Of a stretch of 64,000 nt of DNA, positions 18,187-27,566 are shown piece by piece. The stretch's first letter is position 1. Every line of letters starts with the position of its first letter. The DNA is taken from the NCBI GenBank assembly GCA_020636135.1, contig JACJYK010000004.1:62001-126000 (forward strand). The letters run 5' to 3'. Source of the DNA: Lewinellaceae bacterium. GTDB taxonomy: Bacteria; Bacteroidota; Bacteroidia; Chitinophagales; Saprospiraceae. The position numbers were made by a program, and so were the translations under genes. The notes beneath the pieces are model-generated. The model searched no databases. It was not told where the DNA came from and saw only the letters and a list, made by a program, of their open reading frames with translations.

Positions 18187-18870
18187 CTACTTTATCGACT
18201 TACTTTTATTTTGACCCTCCATTAAGTCAATAAATTCTTTATAGTTAAATTTAGCTATATAGGCTGAATCATTTTTAATCAATTGTAACAATTGTTTTGC
18301 TTTTTCAATGTCTTTTACACCCAGATATGATATACCAGCATAGAACAGATCTAATGTGTCTCCAGAGCGTCGAAATTCATTTTCCAACAATTGTGAAGAT
18401 CGCGTGTAATCCTTTTGTTCGTAAGTACGATAGGCTGATTGCCTTTCTGTATTTTCTTCAATATTTTGATTTGACCTAACCGAACTGAAAGGTGGAGGTG
18501 GAGGCAAAAAGTATTGTGCATAAATGCTATCCTGGCTGCCTAAAGTTAACCTGTCCTTAACAATCTTGCCTGTGACTAGCAGGCCTAGGAGAGATGCTGC
18601 TACAAGTAAATATTTATACGATGAAAGTTTCAATACCTTTTTCTCTGTTACAGGTTTTTGAGCAGTTTCCAACTCTCTGTCTATGTCCTGCAAACTCTTC
18701 TTCATGTCTGCCAATCCCTTAACCCGGATGGCATACTCCATGGTCTGTAGGTATACAATCTCTTCTCTCAACGATGAATCATCTTCATACTTACTTTCAA
18801 TGTCTTGAAAATCCAGGTTTCCTTCAATATAGCTGTCGTATAAATCAATTGTACTTTTTCTAACTTCCAT
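18187..18870 (-). CDS. Putative membrane anti-sigma factor with periplasmic TPR-like part
   Basis: A 227-residue protein with a charged cytoplasmic N-terminal part (1-80, LYDSYIEGNLDFQDIESKY, resembling anti-sigma N-domains without a zinc finger). One transmembrane helix (about 87-103, YLLVAASLLGLLVTGKIV) follows. The extracytoplasmic part has a run of five prolines (LPPPPPFSS) and a TPR-like repeat (YEQKDYTRSSQLLENEF ... AKQLLQLI). It starts 14 bp after the ECF sigma stop. Inferred: it holds the sigma factor at the membrane and releases it on an envelope signal. Confidence 0.7.
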   Translation of the reverse strand: MEVRKSTIDLYDSYIEGNLDFQDIESKYEDDSSLREEIVYLQTMEYAIRVKGLADMKKSLQDIDRELETAQKPVTEKKVLKLSSYKYLLVAASLLGLLVTGKIVKDRLTLGSQDSIYAQYFLPPPPPFSSVRSNQNIEENTERQSAYRTYEQKDYTRSSQLLENEFRRSGDTLDLFYAGISYLGVKDIEKAKQLLQLIKNDSAYIAKFNYKEFIDLMEGQNKSKSIK

Positions 18871-18884
18871 AGTTTCTTTACATC

Positions 18885-19442
18885 TTAGTGTAAGTCAAAC
18901 ATCTTTTGTAACCTCTTGATGCATTTATATTTCAGATTCTTGACTGTTTCGCTATTCTTATAGCCCAAAAGATCTCCGATCGATGTCATATCCATTTTTT
19001 CAAAATAATAAAGCTGCAATATGGATCTACATGGATCTCCAATTGTATTTAAATGCATATACATCTGGCTGATATTGCTCTCAAGCTCCTCCTTATATTC
19101 AACCTCATCCTCTAATATTATGTCTACCATGAAGTTGTCATCCTTCACGAGTATCTTCTTTTTGTCCCGAAAGTACTCATACACTCGAAATCTGCATATT
19201 CCAAATAAATAAGTCTTAATATTACTTTCAAGTGACACAATTTTACCTTGCAATACATTATTATACAATATAATGATAGCATCCTGATAGATCTCTTTTG
19301 CATCATCGCCTTGAAGTCCAAATGTATTGTTGATCCACGATACTGCTTCATTACGTGTTCTGGTATAAAGAGTAGCTAATGCTTTATTCGGTTCTGATTT
19401 GATGTGGGCAATCCAGTCTATCTTGCTACTTTCCAACTCCAT
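18885..19442 (-). CDS. ECF-type RNA polymerase sigma factor (paralogue of 45-617)
   Basis: A 185-residue ECF sigma with region 2 (about 20-90, AKEIYQDAIIILYNNVLQGKI and YLFGICRFRVYEYFRDKK) and region 4 (about 122-180, MTSIGDLLGYKNSETVKN-LKYKC). The order and wording of motifs match the sigma factor at 45-617 closely, so both belong to one subfamily. It is followed after 14 bp by a membrane protein likely to be its anti-sigma. The AT-rich coding differs from the first sigma gene, which looks more like the host core. Confidence 0.92.
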   Translation of the reverse strand: MELESSKIDWIAHIKSEPNKALATLYTRTRNEAVSWINNTFGLQGDDAKEIYQDAIIILYNNVLQGKIVSLESNIKTYLFGICRFRVYEYFRDKKKILVKDDNFMVDIILEDEVEYKEELESNISQMYMHLNTIGDPCRSILQLYYFEKMDMTSIGDLLGYKNSETVKNLKYKCIKRLQKMFDLH

Positions 19443-19832
19443 TGGGCATTGTATCTGTATGAATAATAGTCGACAATCATTCGGTTATTCACTAAAATAA
19501 GGCTAATAAGTTATAATTGTTGACCTCTTTAAAAATAATTTTCACTGCTATCAATGAACGCCGACAAAAAGATTTGACTCATTATCAGTTCAGTATGATC
19601 CGAGTTGAATCTTAAACAACAAGGTCAATCAATTGACTTCTGTCCCCAATCGATGAAAACGAGACCTCCTTTCACTCTTTTAATGATGGAATGGAATCAA
19701 CAATTTGTATCTTGGTTTCATGTTTTAAAATGCATGTTATGTTATAAAGTCAACATTTCTCAAAGCTGTCCTACATGCCCTCCTCTATTTGACCCTTCCA
19801 TTTCTCCAAAATCTGCTACCTTAGGTGACAAG
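19443..19832. other. Compositional boundary between AT-rich island and core
   Basis: 390 bp between the sigma start and the signal peptide of the next gene. A frame stays open from 19605, but its first 76 codons lack protein character, so they are treated as non-coding. TACCTTAG (19817-19824) is one base off the Bacteroidota -7 element and lies 9 bp before the ATG; this is weak. GC content rises sharply after about 19.83 kb. Confidence 0.45.
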
Positions 19833-21179
19833 ATGAACAACAAAATCCATCACCTGATCGCACTTCTCCTGCTCTGGGCAACCACCGGCTTTTCCCAGGA
19901 CTGGACCATAACCCTGACTCCCAAAATGACGGGGAATGGCCAGATCAAGAAGTTTTTTGTACTCGACTCGAGCAAAAATGTACTGGCTACCAGGGAAATT
20001 TCCGGGGACCAGGGAGCGAAGCCCTACACCTGGACGATCGAACAGCCCTACCGCAAAGGGACCACCATCTACCTGCTCCAGCACCGGGATCGAAGCCTTG
20101 AATACCAGCTCAACGCCTACTTCAACATGGCTCCCCAGATCACGCTGCAGGATCCCGCCGAACACGACCTCGTCGTGGAAGAAGCAGACTTATTCGACAC
20201 CATGATCGAAATTGATAGTGTGTATGCGGTCAATGACTTCCTTTACAATGTCACCACCGCCGGCAACAATGAACACTATAAGCTGAAGCGCCACAAACTG
20301 CAAATCTACTTTCAGCGGAATCTGAAACTGGACTATTGTTTTTACCTGCGGGTGAACAACAGCAACCGGTATCAATACTTCTATCTGAACGCCAGTGCGC
20401 CCAAGGCAAAAAAGATTAAAACATCCGTCAATGCCCTCAGCGGATACCTGGAAAGCTGTACGGTCTTCCACTATGATTCAACCATCAAGCTGGGGCAAAT
20501 CCGTGCTACCAACGAATCGACCGGCCACGAATGTTTCTTCTACGATGTTCCCCGCCTGCAAAACGATTCTTCCGTGACCTTTTTTATTCCCCGGGGCTAC
20601 CGCTGGAAAAACAACTACCTGCAGCTGGAAAGCAACCAGAATGAGTTTAAGGATGGCGGAGGTACCAGCTATTCGTATTTTAAAACACTGACCGACTGGA
20701 AAGACTTTATTCCTTCCTACTGGTATTTCCATCAGAAGCCATCAGAAGGCTGGACGCGGGAGACGCTTCCCGAAAACGGATATACCCGGGAGATCGACAT
20801 CAGTGAACAAGGCTATCTATTGCAGACCTCCTTCACCGGTGTTAACATTGCCTATCTGAATACCCATTTCCTGTTTGACCAGCAAGGCGAGAAGGTTAAG
20901 AGACTGGGCAATCTGGAGCAGGAACCCTTACCCAAACAACTGGTACGTTATCTGGTGGACAATTCGCATATCAGGATGTATTCCAATGAGGGCCTGATCT
21001 TCAGCCAGGACTTCGGAACCTTGTCAACCGCATTTCTGACGGATGAAGGATACCAGCTTTCGCGCCAAATGCCCAATCTGGTTTTCACCCGGCGTAACCA
21101 GCCAAAGATGCGGGTGTATATGCAAACCGTGATCGAGCCGGCCGGGCAGCTGAAAGAATTTATCTACACGACACAGTAA
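19833..21179 (+). CDS. Exported protein of unknown function
   Basis: 448 residues from the ATG at 19833, chosen because a clear signal peptide starts there (MNNKIHHLIALLLLWATTGFSQ); the longer open frame from 19605 adds unlikely residues. The mature part is rich in beta-type Tyr/Phe patterns (YFYLNAS, YQLSRQMPNLVF) with no recognised domain, transmembrane helix or T9SS tail. It is predicted periplasmic or outer-membrane-associated. The next gene starts 8 bp after the stop, so the two form an operon. I do not recognise the family. Confidence 0.7.
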   Translation: MNNKIHHLIALLLLWATTGFSQDWTITLTPKMTGNGQIKKFFVLDSSKNVLATREISGDQGAKPYTWTIEQPYRKGTTIYLLQHRDRSLEYQLNAYFNMAPQITLQDPAEHDLVVEEADLFDTMIEIDSVYAVNDFLYNVTTAGNNEHYKLKRHKLQIYFQRNLKLDYCFYLRVNNSNRYQYFYLNASAPKAKKIKTSVNALSGYLESCTVFHYDSTIKLGQIRATNESTGHECFFYDVPRLQNDSSVTFFIPRGYRWKNNYLQLESNQNEFKDGGGTSYSYFKTLTDWKDFIPSYWYFHQKPSEGWTRETLPENGYTREIDISEQGYLLQTSFTGVNIAYLNTHFLFDQQGEKVKRLGNLEQEPLPKQLVRYLVDNSHIRMYSNEGLIFSQDFGTLSTAFLTDEGYQLSRQMPNLVFTRRNQPKMRVYMQTVIEPAGQLKEFIYTTQ

Positions 21180-21187
21180 TACCCAGG

Positions 21188-22480
21188 ATGGATGTTCAAT
21201 CCAACAAACGTATCCTGTGTATTGCGGAGGGAAAGCTTTTCTTAACCGACCGGCAAAGCATCCCCTTTTCCCAGACCAATCTTCCTCCGAAAAGCATTCG
21301 CTTTCGTTCAAACCAGGAAATTTTCTGGAAGGTTGCCATCGTAAATTACAATGAAGAGCGTGCTGCCATTCAGGTAAAAGTGCTGGATTACCATCCGGAT
21401 GATATCCAACCCTTTTACAAACAAGTGATGAAAAAGCCAATACAGTTTGTATTGTTTACTGCACTGGATTGGAATCAACTGGAGCCATTGCTATCCTTTT
21501 ATCATAAAATCGATTTAACCGGAATACTGATAGAAACCAAAGAACCGGAGTTGCCTGCATGGCTGGAACACCATCAGCCATCTTCGTCTGCGCCAAAGGA
21601 ACTTCATACTGTTCTACAAAAGGAAAAGTGGACCGAAGAAATCAAAGCCGATCTGCTGGACCTGGAGATCGGGCTGGGTGAGGCCAGGATCAAGGTTCGA
21701 TCCCGGTGGGTACCCGGAGAAGTACAGGTGGCATTGAGTAATACTTATCTGGTACCGGAATTTAACTGGATCAAACCATTCTTCGCCAAGGCACTGGGCA
21801 CTAAAAAGATCAGGATCATCCTGCAATGGCTTAAAAATAAGGAAGGGCTCCAGGTATCAGGCGCCCACTCACCAGAACTGGATAAAATCGACCACCGGTT
21901 GGTCGAGGTTGTCCGCCGGTTACACTTTTTGAACCGTTGGAATGATCCCACAACATCGGTTGATCAGAGCCTGTTTACCTCCGATGAGCTGCAAAAGTAT
22001 CATGAGGAAAACAATCAGGCTTCCAAACAAACGCCCGTTTTATCGGATGAAGATCTATTAGCGATGTTGCTGGACGAGTTTAAGGTCAGGAATGCTCCCC
22101 AATTACAGTATCTGGCAGGCAAGTTACAAGCTAAGGATCAACGATTGCGGTTTACATTGCGTCCATTCGCCGGATTCCTGTTCTTCATAAAAGGAAATCA
22201 AATGACACATCATTGCTGGGAGCTCCTGGATTCTCACGCTACCTACCTGTGGTCGTTTGACCCCGCGCAGGTATCCACTCCAGAGCAATTCAGGATCATG
22301 GAAGGAATTATTGGAATAATCCGGGAACAAGGCCGGCAACAATACAAACAACATTGGAAGCGTCAGGCATCCCCAGGTAATAAAGTTTTGTTTCGTACCA
22401 TCGAGCACTCTTATGCTAATTCAGCAGTCAAAGATGGGTTTCCGATCTGGCGTCAGAAGATGGAAGAAGCCATCGTCTGA
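21188..22480 (+). CDS. Conserved-looking cytoplasmic protein of unknown function
   Basis: 430 residues, soluble, no signal peptide. The N-terminal region (1-75) reads as short beta strands (KRILCIAEGKLFLTDRQSIPF); the middle (about 140-240) has alternating strands and helices; the C-terminal third (about 290-430) is mainly helical. No catalytic motif was recognised. It is 8 bp downstream of the exported protein at 19833-21179 and convergent with the M23 peptidase gene (13 bp between stops). Confidence 0.65.
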   Translation: MDVQSNKRILCIAEGKLFLTDRQSIPFSQTNLPPKSIRFRSNQEIFWKVAIVNYNEERAAIQVKVLDYHPDDIQPFYKQVMKKPIQFVLFTALDWNQLEPLLSFYHKIDLTGILIETKEPELPAWLEHHQPSSSAPKELHTVLQKEKWTEEIKADLLDLEIGLGEARIKVRSRWVPGEVQVALSNTYLVPEFNWIKPFFAKALGTKKIRIILQWLKNKEGLQVSGAHSPELDKIDHRLVEVVRRLHFLNRWNDPTTSVDQSLFTSDELQKYHEENNQASKQTPVLSDEDLLAMLLDEFKVRNAPQLQYLAGKLQAKDQRLRFTLRPFAGFLFFIKGNQMTHHCWELLDSHATYLWSFDPAQVSTPEQFRIMEGIIGIIREQGRQQYKQHWKRQASPGNKVLFRTIEHSYANSAVKDGFPIWRQKMEEAIV

Positions 22481-22493
22481 TGTCGTGCCCAGC

Positions 22494-23381
22494 TCAGAAC
22501 CGGATGTAGTCGGCAGGATTGATGGGTTTCCCATTCTGCCATAATTCGAAGTGGAGGTGGGGACCATCCGATAGCGTACCGGTGTTGCCGATGATCGCAA
22601 TGGCCTCGCCGGCTTTGACCGGCTCTCCTACTTTTTTAAGCAATACCGAGTTGTGTTTGTAAAAAGAGATCAGATTATTGTCGTGCTGGATGCCGATGGT
22701 GTAGCCGGTCTCCAGCGTCCAGTCACTGGCTATAACATAACCGTCCATCGTCGCGCGGACGGGAGTGTTTTTGGGCGCCAGTACATCGACGCCAAAATGT
22801 TCTTTATCCGGCATGAAAGGCGCACTGATCTCACCATTGACGGGTGGTACGAAATAGATTTCGTAAAGTTCACGATCCGGTTTGCGTGAATTGATGAACT
22901 CTTCGGGGGAGATCGTGAGAGCATCTTCGGTTTCCACCTTATCCCGTAATTCTTCATCCTCCGGTATCCGGGTCACAGGTTCCTGGTCTGCCTGGATCTG
23001 TGGTGAGCTCATCTCCGTCTCGGATGTCGCGGCAACCTGTGGACCGGTGATCAAGCCCCGGACTTTTTCGTAATACAACTTATAGGCCGAGAGTTCTTCC
23101 TCTGCACTTCGCAATTTGCGTTCGATTTTGATGAATTCACCACTGCTGGTTACGTCGCCATAACCCGGGACCAGGCGCTTGAGCGGAGTGAAAAACACCA
23201 GTAGCCAGATCAGGATGGCGCCAAGCAGTAAAAGTGAACAGATGGCTACATAAATATTGAGGAGGGTCAGGCGGTAAGAACCTATTTCTTCGAAGGTTTC
23301 ATTGTTCATTACCACAAGGCGGTAAGGTACCCGCAAGTGTTCCCACCGTCTGTTTTTCTTACCCTGCGGATCGACTGGCAT
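22494..23381 (-). CDS. Membrane-anchored M23 (LytM-type) peptidase
   Basis: A 295-residue protein with a short cytoplasmic N-terminus, one transmembrane helix (about 42-64), a helical stalk (about 85-110, SAEEELSAYKLYYEKVRG) and a C-terminal M23 domain (about 180-295). The zinc ligands expected for an active enzyme are present: His195 and Asp199 in HFGVD and His277 in HLHF, with GNTGTLSDGPHLHF as the signature. It should cut peptidoglycan peptide cross-links in the periplasm or activate an amidase. It stands divergent from porW, with 87 bp between start codons. Confidence 0.9.
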   Translation of the reverse strand: MPVDPQGKKNRRWEHLRVPYRLVVMNNETFEEIGSYRLTLLNIYVAICSLLLLGAILIWLLVFFTPLKRLVPGYGDVTSSGEFIKIERKLRSAEEELSAYKLYYEKVRGLITGPQVAATSETEMSSPQIQADQEPVTRIPEDEELRDKVETEDALTISPEEFINSRKPDRELYEIYFVPPVNGEISAPFMPDKEHFGVDVLAPKNTPVRATMDGYVIASDWTLETGYTIGIQHDNNLISFYKHNSVLLKKVGEPVKAGEAIAIIGNTGTLSDGPHLHFELWQNGKPINPADYIRF

Positions 23382-23411
23382 TGGAATTCAATTTAAATGA
23401 AATATTTAAAA

Positions 23412-23419
23412 TAAATTTG
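23412..23419 (+). promoter_or_regulatory. Candidate promoter -7 element for porW
   Basis: TAAATTTG is an exact match to the Bacteroidota -7 consensus TAnnTTTG, 50 bp before the preferred ATG at 23469. No clear -33 element was seen. Confidence 0.5.
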
Positions 23420-23468
23420 TGGTCAATAAGTTATATGTAAGATAGATCTGCGATAAGTGTACAAGCAT

Positions 23469-26400
23469 ATGGTGTGTTCCTATAGACAACGAAAGTACGT
23501 CGTTTTTAGCATTATCGTTTTCATTTTGTCCTCTTGTGTTACCCAGAAGCGCCGAGATGATATCAACGGTATGTCCAAGTTGTATCAGAATACAACGGCT
23601 AAATACAACGGATATTTCAATGCCAACGAGCTCGTTTACCTCACAACGCTGAAGCTGGAAGAGCAGCATCAGGACAACTATACCCAATTACTTCCGGTAT
23701 ACGATTACGTCGATGTGGAAAACCCGGCCGCGGTGGCACCGGATATGGACCAGGCTATTCAGAAGTTATCTGTTGTCATCAATCTGCATCGCGTCAGCAA
23801 ATGGACCGATGATAGTTACCTCCTGATGGGTAAGGCCCAATTTCTTAAACATCAATACCAGGATTCACGGGAAACCTTTGAATACCTGGTTGATGAATTT
23901 GACCCGGACAATGTAAAGAACAACCGCCGGGCTACCCAGAATGAACAAGCCAAGGAGCGCAACGCCAAGATGAAGGAAAGGAAGAAACAGACCTCATCCA
24001 AGAAAAAAGCCTCCAGCAACAAGTCTACCAAAAAGGAACGTGAGGCAGCGATAAAGAACAACAGCAATAGTAAGAAGAACAGCCGCAGTGCTGAAAAAGC
24101 ACGGCAAGATGAGATCAAAGCCCGGAAGAAAGCCATTGCCGACCGAAAAAAGAACCCACCCTCCACCAAACCGGAAGAACAGGTTGCGACGGCTCCGGCA
24201 ACGACAACAACAGCTCCGGAGAACAAACCAAACGCCACCCCTGCTGTAGCCGATAATAAAACGAAGAAAGATCAGGAGAAGACCCCGGATAAGCCAAAGG
24301 ATGATGACAAGCCATTTGGTGAGACCCCAGCCTACTACGAAGGCATGGTTTGGCTTGCCAGGGCGCAGACGGCACAAGGTAATTTTTACGCTTCGCAGTC
24401 CATCCTGAACGAACTCAAGCTGAAAAGCAAAACCCCGTCAGAGGTGATCCAAATGGCTGCAGTAGCCGAAGGAGATAACGCCATACGACAGGAAAACTAC
24501 GCCCTGGCTATCCTCTCGCTGCAGAAAGGCTATGACCTCAGTGACGATAAAGCCGAACGTGCCCGTCTGGCCTTTATTCTGGGCCAGCTGTATGAATTGA
24601 CCGGTGATGCCAGTCAGGCACTGGCACATTATTCTCAGGTGCTGGACAACCGGCCCGGATTTGATCTGGAATTCAATGCCAAGCTTAAACAGATCGTACT
24701 CCAAAACAAAGCCGGCAGCCTAGCAGACCGGAAGGCGCTTGATGCCATCGATGACATGATCAAAGAAGCGAAAAATGCCGAATACCGTGACCAGCTTTAC
24801 TATGCACTGGCACAGATCGACCTGTCCAAGGGCGACCGCGTAGCAGCAATTGACCACCTGAAATTATCGGTCAGGCAGCCCTCAAAAATGCAGCTGCAAA
24901 AAGCTGAATCGTATTATCTGCTTGCCAGCCTGCATTACGAAAAAGATGACTTTTCTCCTGCTTACCACTTTTACGACAGCACGCAGCAATTTATGCTGAA
25001 AACCGACGTCCGGCTGGACAAGGTCCAGGAACTGGCAACTTCGTTGAAGCCCATCGCAGAACAAGCCGATATCATTGCACTGACCGACAGTCTGATCCGG
25101 GTTTCGCAATGGCCGGATGACAAAAAGCGCGAACTGGCCACCAGGATCAAAAAGCAGCAGGATGAAGAACAGGCAGCCAAAAACGTTCAGTCGACTGTAA
25201 GACCAGATCCGCTGGCAGCCAGAGCCACCCCGGGACAGGTGGAAAGACCCGGACAAACAAGTACAAACCCATCGGCCAATTCAACTTTCTTTGCCTATGA
25301 CGACAAAGAACTCAAACGGGGACTGAAGGCCTTTTCCGATAAATGGGGTAACCGCGCCAATGAAGACAACTGGCGCCGCAGCTTAAGACCGGATGCCACC
25401 CAAACCGAGCAGGCCGTAGCCGACCAGCAGCCGGCTGCCGATCAGGTCAAGGATGACGAAATATATCAAATCCTGAAAGATGTACCCCGCAATGCACAGG
25501 ACCTGGCCCGCGCCAAAGGCAAAATTGAAGATGCGCGGTTCCGCTTGGGTGTATTACTAAGGGATAATATCGACCGCTATCAATTAGCTGCCGATCAGCA
25601 TGAGCTGCTTCTGAACGATTACCCGGAGACCAGTCATAAAGAAGAAGCCTATTACTACCTATATCTGGACTACAATGACCTCAACGACCCTACCAAAGCA
25701 TCTCGCTATAAGGACGCCATCCTGGCTGAATTTCCGCAGAGTAAGTTTGCTGTCGTTCTCAAAGATCCCGACTATTATGCCCGTCAGGAGACCCCTGAAC
25801 AAAAGCTTGCCGCCTATTACCAACAAGTTTTTGACATCTATAGCCAGGGTCAATACGAACAAGCCACTCAGTTGCTGGAAGGCGTAGAGGGATTATTTGG
25901 TAAGAACAATGCCTTGAAGGCAAAATTTGCCCTGCTTGGTGTATTCTGTGTCGGTGGTACCCAGGGTAAAGATGCTTATACCGAGGCACTGAAGCAATTC
26001 ATCGCCAATTATCCTAATACAGAGGAACAGACCCACGCACGGGAGCTGTTACGCTTGTTGTACGGCGGGGATCCCAATGCTGGTGCCAGTACCAATACTT
26101 CATCCATCGTGACCTATCAGGACGAAGGCAATGATGTACTGCATTATTTCCTGGTCATCCTCTACAACTCGAAGGACGCTTCCCTTAATGATGCCAAGTC
26201 CAATGTGTACAACTTTAACAGCAAGTATTTCTCCAACCGTAAATTCCAGTATTCATCAATCGGCCTTGATGTTCAGAAAGAAATACCGGTGATCATCATC
26301 CGGGACTTCAAGACCAAACAGGAGGCTATGGCCTATTATGAGACGGTGGAGAAAAATAAAAAGGACTTCCTGCCCGACCGGTTCAGATACGATGCATTCC

Positions 26401-26495
26401 CGATCAGCTTACACAACTGGCGGCAGCTGCAACAATCCAAACGTGTCGAGGATTACCGGACATTCCTCGATCAAAATTATAAAATCAAGAAATAG
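23469..26495 (+). CDS. porW: PorW/SprE-like T9SS lipoprotein with TPRs
   Basis: 1008 residues from the ATG at 23469; a GTG at 23457 would add four residues before the signal. The lipoprotein signal ends at FILSSC. The segment NTTAKYNGYFNANELV is characteristic of PorW/SprE, an outer-membrane lipoprotein required for T9SS secretion and, in gliders, motility. TPR-type helices (about 60-150 and 290-500) flank a highly basic, low-complexity Lys/Asn/Ser/Pro linker (about 160-288). Further TPR-like repeats run to the C-terminus, which ends in a small domain (YFSNRKFQYSSIGLD ... RDFKTKQEAMAYYETV). In known systems it links the PorLM motor to the translocon. Here it is not next to other por genes. 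Confidence 0.82.
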   Translation: MVCSYRQRKYVVFSIIVFILSSCVTQKRRDDINGMSKLYQNTTAKYNGYFNANELVYLTTLKLEEQHQDNYTQLLPVYDYVDVENPAAVAPDMDQAIQKLSVVINLHRVSKWTDDSYLLMGKAQFLKHQYQDSRETFEYLVDEFDPDNVKNNRRATQNEQAKERNAKMKERKKQTSSKKKASSNKSTKKEREAAIKNNSNSKKNSRSAEKARQDEIKARKKAIADRKKNPPSTKPEEQVATAPATTTTAPENKPNATPAVADNKTKKDQEKTPDKPKDDDKPFGETPAYYEGMVWLARAQTAQGNFYASQSILNELKLKSKTPSEVIQMAAVAEGDNAIRQENYALAILSLQKGYDLSDDKAERARLAFILGQLYELTGDASQALAHYSQVLDNRPGFDLEFNAKLKQIVLQNKAGSLADRKALDAIDDMIKEAKNAEYRDQLYYALAQIDLSKGDRVAAIDHLKLSVRQPSKMQLQKAESYYLLASLHYEKDDFSPAYHFYDSTQQFMLKTDVRLDKVQELATSLKPIAEQADIIALTDSLIRVSQWPDDKKRELATRIKKQQDEEQAAKNVQSTVRPDPLAARATPGQVERPGQTSTNPSANSTFFAYDDKELKRGLKAFSDKWGNRANEDNWRRSLRPDATQTEQAVADQQPAADQVKDDEIYQILKDVPRNAQDLARAKGKIEDARFRLGVLLRDNIDRYQLAADQHELLLNDYPETSHKEEAYYYLYLDYNDLNDPTKASRYKDAILAEFPQSKFAVVLKDPDYYARQETPEQKLAAYYQQVFDIYSQGQYEQATQLLEGVEGLFGKNNALKAKFALLGVFCVGGTQGKDAYTEALKQFIANYPNTEEQTHARELLRLLYGGDPNAGASTNTSSIVTYQDEGNDVLHYFLVILYNSKDASLNDAKSNVYNFNSKYFSNRKFQYSSIGLDVQKEIPVIIIRDFKTKQEAMAYYETVEKNKKDFLPDRFRYDAFPISLHNWRQLQQSKRVEDYRTFLDQNYKIKK

Positions 26496-26511
26496 CAGGA
26501 TCAGCACGAAT

Positions 26512-27009
26512 TTACTTGAAGGTCATCAATACCGCTTCTTTCTCGACCGGCTGACCTTCCCGGACCAGCAGTTGATCTACCGTGCCGTGACCAGTGGATT
26601 TGATGACATTCTCCATCTTCATGGCTTCCAGGATCACCACCGGATCTCCGGGTTGAATGGTATCGCCGGGGTTCACCAACAACTTGAGGACGAGTCCCGG
26701 CATCGGCGCCCGTAACTGCTCCAGTGCATTGCTGCGATGCCGTTGAAGACCCAATCGTTCAATCATCAGCTCCAGGGCATCGTTCACCATCAGTTCAAAC
26801 AGCTGTCCACCAGAACGGATCTTTAATCGTTTTGCATCCAGATCCACAGAAACCACTTCAAAATGGAAAGATTCTCCTTCCCAAAGGAGGTGATAGGAGC
26901 CTGAACCCGTAGCGACCACATCCAGTGACGACAAAGCATCGGAAGTGATCATAACCGGTTCAGCACCGGCAGTGCTTATGCGATAAACAGCATCTTGGTT
27001 GTCGGACAT
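26512..27009 (-). CDS. Biotin carboxyl carrier protein (biotinyl domain)
   Basis: A 165-residue protein whose C-terminal half (about 90-165) is a biotinyl/lipoyl domain with the biotin attachment motif EAMKMEN (Lys131) and PMPGLVLKLLVNPGDTI before it. The N-terminal half resembles the small domain found in BCCP-like subunits of acyl-CoA carboxylases (acetyl- or propionyl-CoA type). It carries CO2 between the biotin carboxylase and carboxyltransferase subunits, neither of which is in the window. Convergent with porW, 16 bp between stops. Confidence 0.88.
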   Translation of the reverse strand: MSDNQDAVYRISTAGAEPVMITSDALSSLDVVATGSGSYHLLWEGESFHFEVVSVDLDAKRLKIRSGGQLFELMVNDALELMIERLGLQRHRSNALEQLRAPMPGLVLKLLVNPGDTIQPGDPVVILEAMKMENVIKSTGHGTVDQLLVREGQPVEKEAVLMTFK

Positions 27010-27110
27010 AGTACATCGATTGCATTCAAAGATCGCAAAATTGCTCCCAATTAGAGTAATTGACTTATAGGATTGGTTACTGGTTGAAAGGTCATGAGTC
27101 GTTGATCCTG

Positions 27111-27512
27111 TTAATTCAGAGCTTTGCTGCTCTTCAGCCGGCCAGATTTGGCCATATAGGCGGTCTCAAAGATGGTGAACAGGATGTAGACAACAATGAA
27201 GGGGAGAACAAAATACCGGGTATCCGGATGATAGTGTCGCTTGAAGGCATAGACAATAACCACACTCGACGCCAGTTTGAACAGGATGACCGCATAGGTA
27301 AGGTAAAGCAACAGATAGGGATTTTCGTGGGTGCCCAGCCGCTTGCTCAGGTAATAAATAAGTACAGATAGGGTCGTGAAATACACCATCGCCACATACC
27401 CTAAACCAATAAATGGTTTTAACTCCGGCAGGAACCAGCCAAACAATAACTGACTGACGACAGCAAGTAGCAGCACTATGGCTAATCCCAGGTAGAACCG
27501 TGCAGAGCTCAT
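27111..27512 (-). CDS. Small four-helix membrane protein following atpZ
   Basis: 133 residues with four predicted transmembrane helices (about 5-27, 34-54, 68-90, 97-120) and a basic C-terminus. In Bacteroidota a small membrane protein of this kind commonly lies between atpZ and the F0 genes, like AtpI. Here it lies 54 bp after the AtpZ gene, but the F0/F1 genes do not follow. Function is inferred from position only. Confidence 0.55.
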   Translation of the reverse strand: MSSARFYLGLAIVLLLAVVSQLLFGWFLPELKPFIGLGYVAMVYFTTLSVLIYYLSKRLGTHENPYLLLYLTYAVILFKLASSVVIVYAFKRHYHPDTRYFVLPFIVVYILFTIFETAYMAKSGRLKSSKALN

Positions 27513-27566
27513 CGTGAATAAAGGTACTAAAGGATCGGAACTACCGGATAACGCATCATCGGGAAA

